Assembly: GCA_023398495.1 (NCBI GenBank)
Contig: JAEWSG010000187.1
Span: forward strand, 1 to 5,246
DNA length: 5,246 nucleotides
Direction of reading: 5' to 3'
From: Bacillota bacterium
GTDB lineage: Bacteria; Bacillota; Clostridia; Acetivibrionales; Acetivibrionaceae
Part shown: piece after piece, positions 3,868-5,246 of the stretch
Numbering within the stretch: the first letter of the stretch is position 1
How the letters are laid out: the number at the start of each line of letters is the position of its first letter
The notes under the pieces: generated by a model
Database searches by the model: none
What the model was told of the DNA's origin: nothing
The model's input: the letters and a program-made list of their open reading frames with translations, nothing else
Position numbers and translations under genes: made by a program

Positions 3868-4629
3868 TTATTTTATGGTTATGACTTTCGTCTTTCCATC
3901 CCACGAAACTTTCTTGCCCAGCGCCTCCGCGATCGGCCTGACCGGTCCATAGGTTGTGCCGGCAAAAGCAACCGTCTGAATATTCCCAGTATCTCCATTC
4001 ACCTGTATCTTGTTACCGTCTGCTTTCAGCAGCACCGGCCCGATACATTCAAGTACTTCCTGAGCTTTAGCCAGCGTATCTTTACCGGCAACGCCATCGG
4101 GCTTCAGACCGGCGATCATTTGAAACGACTTTACATCCATAGGGTAATATCCTCCTCCCATGTATTCATAAAACTCTGTCTTTTTGTCAGCCCAGCTCAT
4201 ACCTCTGGTCTCCACCGGTTCAACATGCCAGGGTTCATAGGACATTGGCTTCCACAGGCCATACTTTGCAAGCTGAGCATTTGTCATATTCTCCAGCCAA
4301 GTATTATCAGCATCAACCGCGAGTCCCCATCTATGATTCGACTGACCGACAGGAGCTGCCATGCGCTGATCCTTACCACCAGGTATTCGTTTCCACACTC
4401 CACCATCGGCGGATTGATAATATTCCGGATGTTGGGCAAGCACATCATTCTGGGCACCAACTTGCTCCTCATCAGACCGGGTACCAGAATTGCATGTTAC
4501 AATCGAATGTCCTTCTGCGATTGTAGCGTATGCAATTCTGCCTGCTAATACTGGGTGGATCCTATCCTGCCAGGGATGAGTAAATATTACAATGCCTTTT
4601 GGAACTGCTGTTTTATAACTGTTCGCCAT
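3868..4629 (-). CDS. Phage endolysin, M15 family zinc peptidase with C-terminal wall-binding-like domains, 253 aa
   Basis: The N-terminal part is an M15 (VanY-type) peptidase. It shows SGTRSDEEQ at residues 48-56, the zinc motif SNHRWGLAVD at 97-106 (ligands His99 and Asp106) and EPWHVE at 132-137 (catalytic Glu132, ligand His135). All key residues are present, so it should cut peptide bonds in peptidoglycan stems. Residues about 163-193 (MDVKSFQMIAGLKPDGVAG) look like a short peptidoglycan-binding repeat. Residues about 205-253 (VAFAGTTYGPVRPIAEALGKKVSW) match the copper amine oxidase N-terminal-like stalk domain common in clostridial surface proteins. There is no signal peptide, as expected for an endolysin released by a holin. 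I chose ATG at 4629, overlapping the holin gene by 17 bases; an in-frame ATG at 4665 would add 12 residues. Neither start has a strong ribosome binding site, which suggests translational coupling. Confidence 0.9.
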   Translation of the reverse strand: MANSYKTAVPKGIVIFTHPWQDRIHPVLAGRIAYATIAEGHSIVTCNSGTRSDEEQVGAQNDVLAQHPEYYQSADGGVWKRIPGGKDQRMAAPVGQSNHRWGLAVDADNTWLENMTNAQLAKYGLWKPMSYEPWHVEPVETRGMSWADKKTEFYEYMGGGYYPMDVKSFQMIAGLKPDGVAGKDTLAKAQEVLECIGPVLLKADGNKIQVNGDTGNIQTVAFAGTTYGPVRPIAEALGKKVSWDGKTKVITIK

Positions 4630-5116
4630 GATCTTCAACAGTGTCGCCTTCTTTCTTAAAAACATTTTTCTCTTTTTTCTTCATCCAAAATAACATGGGC
4701 TTTAAATAATTCGCGCCAGCGTCAATTAAATTCTCAATGTTTGAAGTAAACTCACGAAAAAACAAAAAGGAATATACGGCAGTAGCAACAGCATTACTGA
4801 CATATGGGATCTCTACAAATTTTACCGATAGTCCCGCAAGTATCTCAATAACCAAATATGCTTTAATTTTATCTCCCGTTTTTTCAAACATGTCATGAGA
4901 GTTCCATGCTTTTGTATGTATAGCTTTCCGGATTCCTCCCGATTTTTTAAAAATCGCATTCCACCGGGTAAGCAGATCCAGCGCAACCGCTATCCATATG
5001 GCAACAAACATTACCACATAACTATTGGCTGGAAACAGTAAAAAAGTTATTCCGGCACCGGCCAGCGCTACGGCGGGTTTAACAGTGTCATAAACTTTGC
5101 AAAACAACTCATACAT
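4613..5116 (-). CDS. Phage holin family protein, 167 aa
   Basis: The protein has hydrophobic segments at about residues 14-30, 34-50, 86-102 and 106-120. The middle loop is basic (KKSGGIRKAIHTKAW). The arrangement 'IWIAVALDLLTRWNA...SGGIRKA...K' is that of the phage holin 4 (TcdE/Cph1-like) family, in which a VALDLLTG-like motif ends the second membrane segment. The C-terminal tail is strongly charged (MKKKEKNVFKKEGD). It would assemble in the cell membrane and release the endolysin encoded immediately downstream, whose start lies inside this gene. ATG at 5116-5114 is supported by GAGGAG at 5130-5125 with a spacer of 8 nt. At 167 residues it is slightly longer than typical members. Two terminators lie just upstream, so a promoter or antitermination is needed; no convincing promoter is visible. 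Confidence 0.88.
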   Translation of the reverse strand: MYELFCKVYDTVKPAVALAGAGITFLLFPANSYVVMFVAIWIAVALDLLTRWNAIFKKSGGIRKAIHTKAWNSHDMFEKTGDKIKAYLVIEILAGLSVKFVEIPYVSNAVATAVYSFLFFREFTSNIENLIDAGANYLKPMLFWMKKKEKNVFKKEGDTVEDHGEQL

Positions 5117-5153
5117 TCTGACAACTCCTCTCTTGTAAAATTGGCATAATAAA

Positions 5154-5177
5154 AAGCCCCTGATTTCTCAAGAGCTT
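5154..5177 (-). terminator. Terminator, second of two upstream of the holin gene
   Basis: On the minus strand AAGCTCTTGA and TCAGGGGCTT form a 10-bp stem with two G-U pairs, closed by a GAAA tetraloop. The run TTTTTATT follows. It is a well-formed intrinsic terminator 37 bases ahead of the holin start. Confidence 0.83.
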
Positions 5178-5184
5178 ATGAAAA

Positions 5185-5204
5185 AAGCACCCGGCAGAGT
5201 GCTT
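5185..5204 (-). terminator. Terminator, first of two upstream of the holin gene
   Basis: On the minus strand AAGCAC (5204-5199) and GTGCTT (5190-5185) pair around an 8-base loop and run into TTTTTC. The stop codon of the partial gene at the window edge overlaps the foot of the stem. With the next hairpin it forms a tandem terminator. Confidence 0.8.
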
Positions 5205-5244
5205 AATCAAACAAAGACAGCAAAGTTTCAAGTTCCTGCCTGTT
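5203..5244 (-). CDS. 3' end of an unidentified prophage gene
   Basis: One minus-strand frame is open from the window edge for 13 codons, reading NRQELETLLSLFD, with TAA at 5205-5203. The stop sits right at a terminator, as expected for the last gene of a transcription unit, and the sequence looks like ordinary protein. The segment is too short to assign a family. From position, it would be a phage structural or tail-associated protein. Confidence 0.42.
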   Translation of the reverse strand, partial: NRQELETLLSLFD

Positions 5245-5246
5245 AT

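Noticed and set aside
3847..4548. Plus-strand open frame of 233 codons
   Set aside because: It is the complement of the M15 peptidase, whose zinc-binding residues are all in place; the composition is that of a shadow frame.

Overview
The window looks like low-to-moderate G+C Firmicutes DNA, probably class Clostridia. The grounds are strong AGGAGG-type ribosome binding sites, UUG starts, consensus sigma-A promoters, a Bacillus/Clostridium-type LexA box and the gene families present. No species can be named from the sequence.

The right part (about 3489-5246) is the end of a prophage late region, read on the minus strand: the last codons of an unidentified gene at the window edge, two tandem terminators, a holin-family membrane protein, an M15 zinc peptidase endolysin overlapping it by 17 bases, a small single-pass membrane protein, and a strong terminator at 3489-3510. 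Holin makes membrane holes, the peptidase cuts peptide cross-links, and the small protein probably assists.

The middle part (about 2940-3430) holds the most interesting content. A strong plus-strand promoter (extended -10) drives a 49-residue, highly cationic, hydrophobic peptide with a near-perfect ribosome binding site. It is preceded by a five-codon leader ORF with an equally strong site and ends in a clean terminator. Converging on its 3' end is a perfect consensus promoter (TTGACA, 17 bp, TATAAT) on the minus strand, with a matching minus-strand hairpin plus T-run inside the peptide gene. This predicts an antisense RNA of about 210 nt. A 12-base segment of the mRNA leader is exactly complementary to the terminator region of the same mRNA. 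Together this is the layout of a type I toxin-antitoxin locus (txpA/RatA or bsrG/SR4 style) with a peptide I do not recognise.

The left-centre part (1593-2891) is arranged around one LexA operator at 2531-2542. To the right, a 111-residue DUF6504-like gene is very probably SOS-controlled. To the left, a minimal WYL-like 72-residue gene is followed by a D12-class adenine methylase remnant. The remnant has an internal deletion, a one-base frameshift and a damaged catalytic motif.

The left end (7-1485) is a secreted WG-repeat protein with nine repeats, read on the minus strand from a UUG start. Its relation to the mobile element is unclear.
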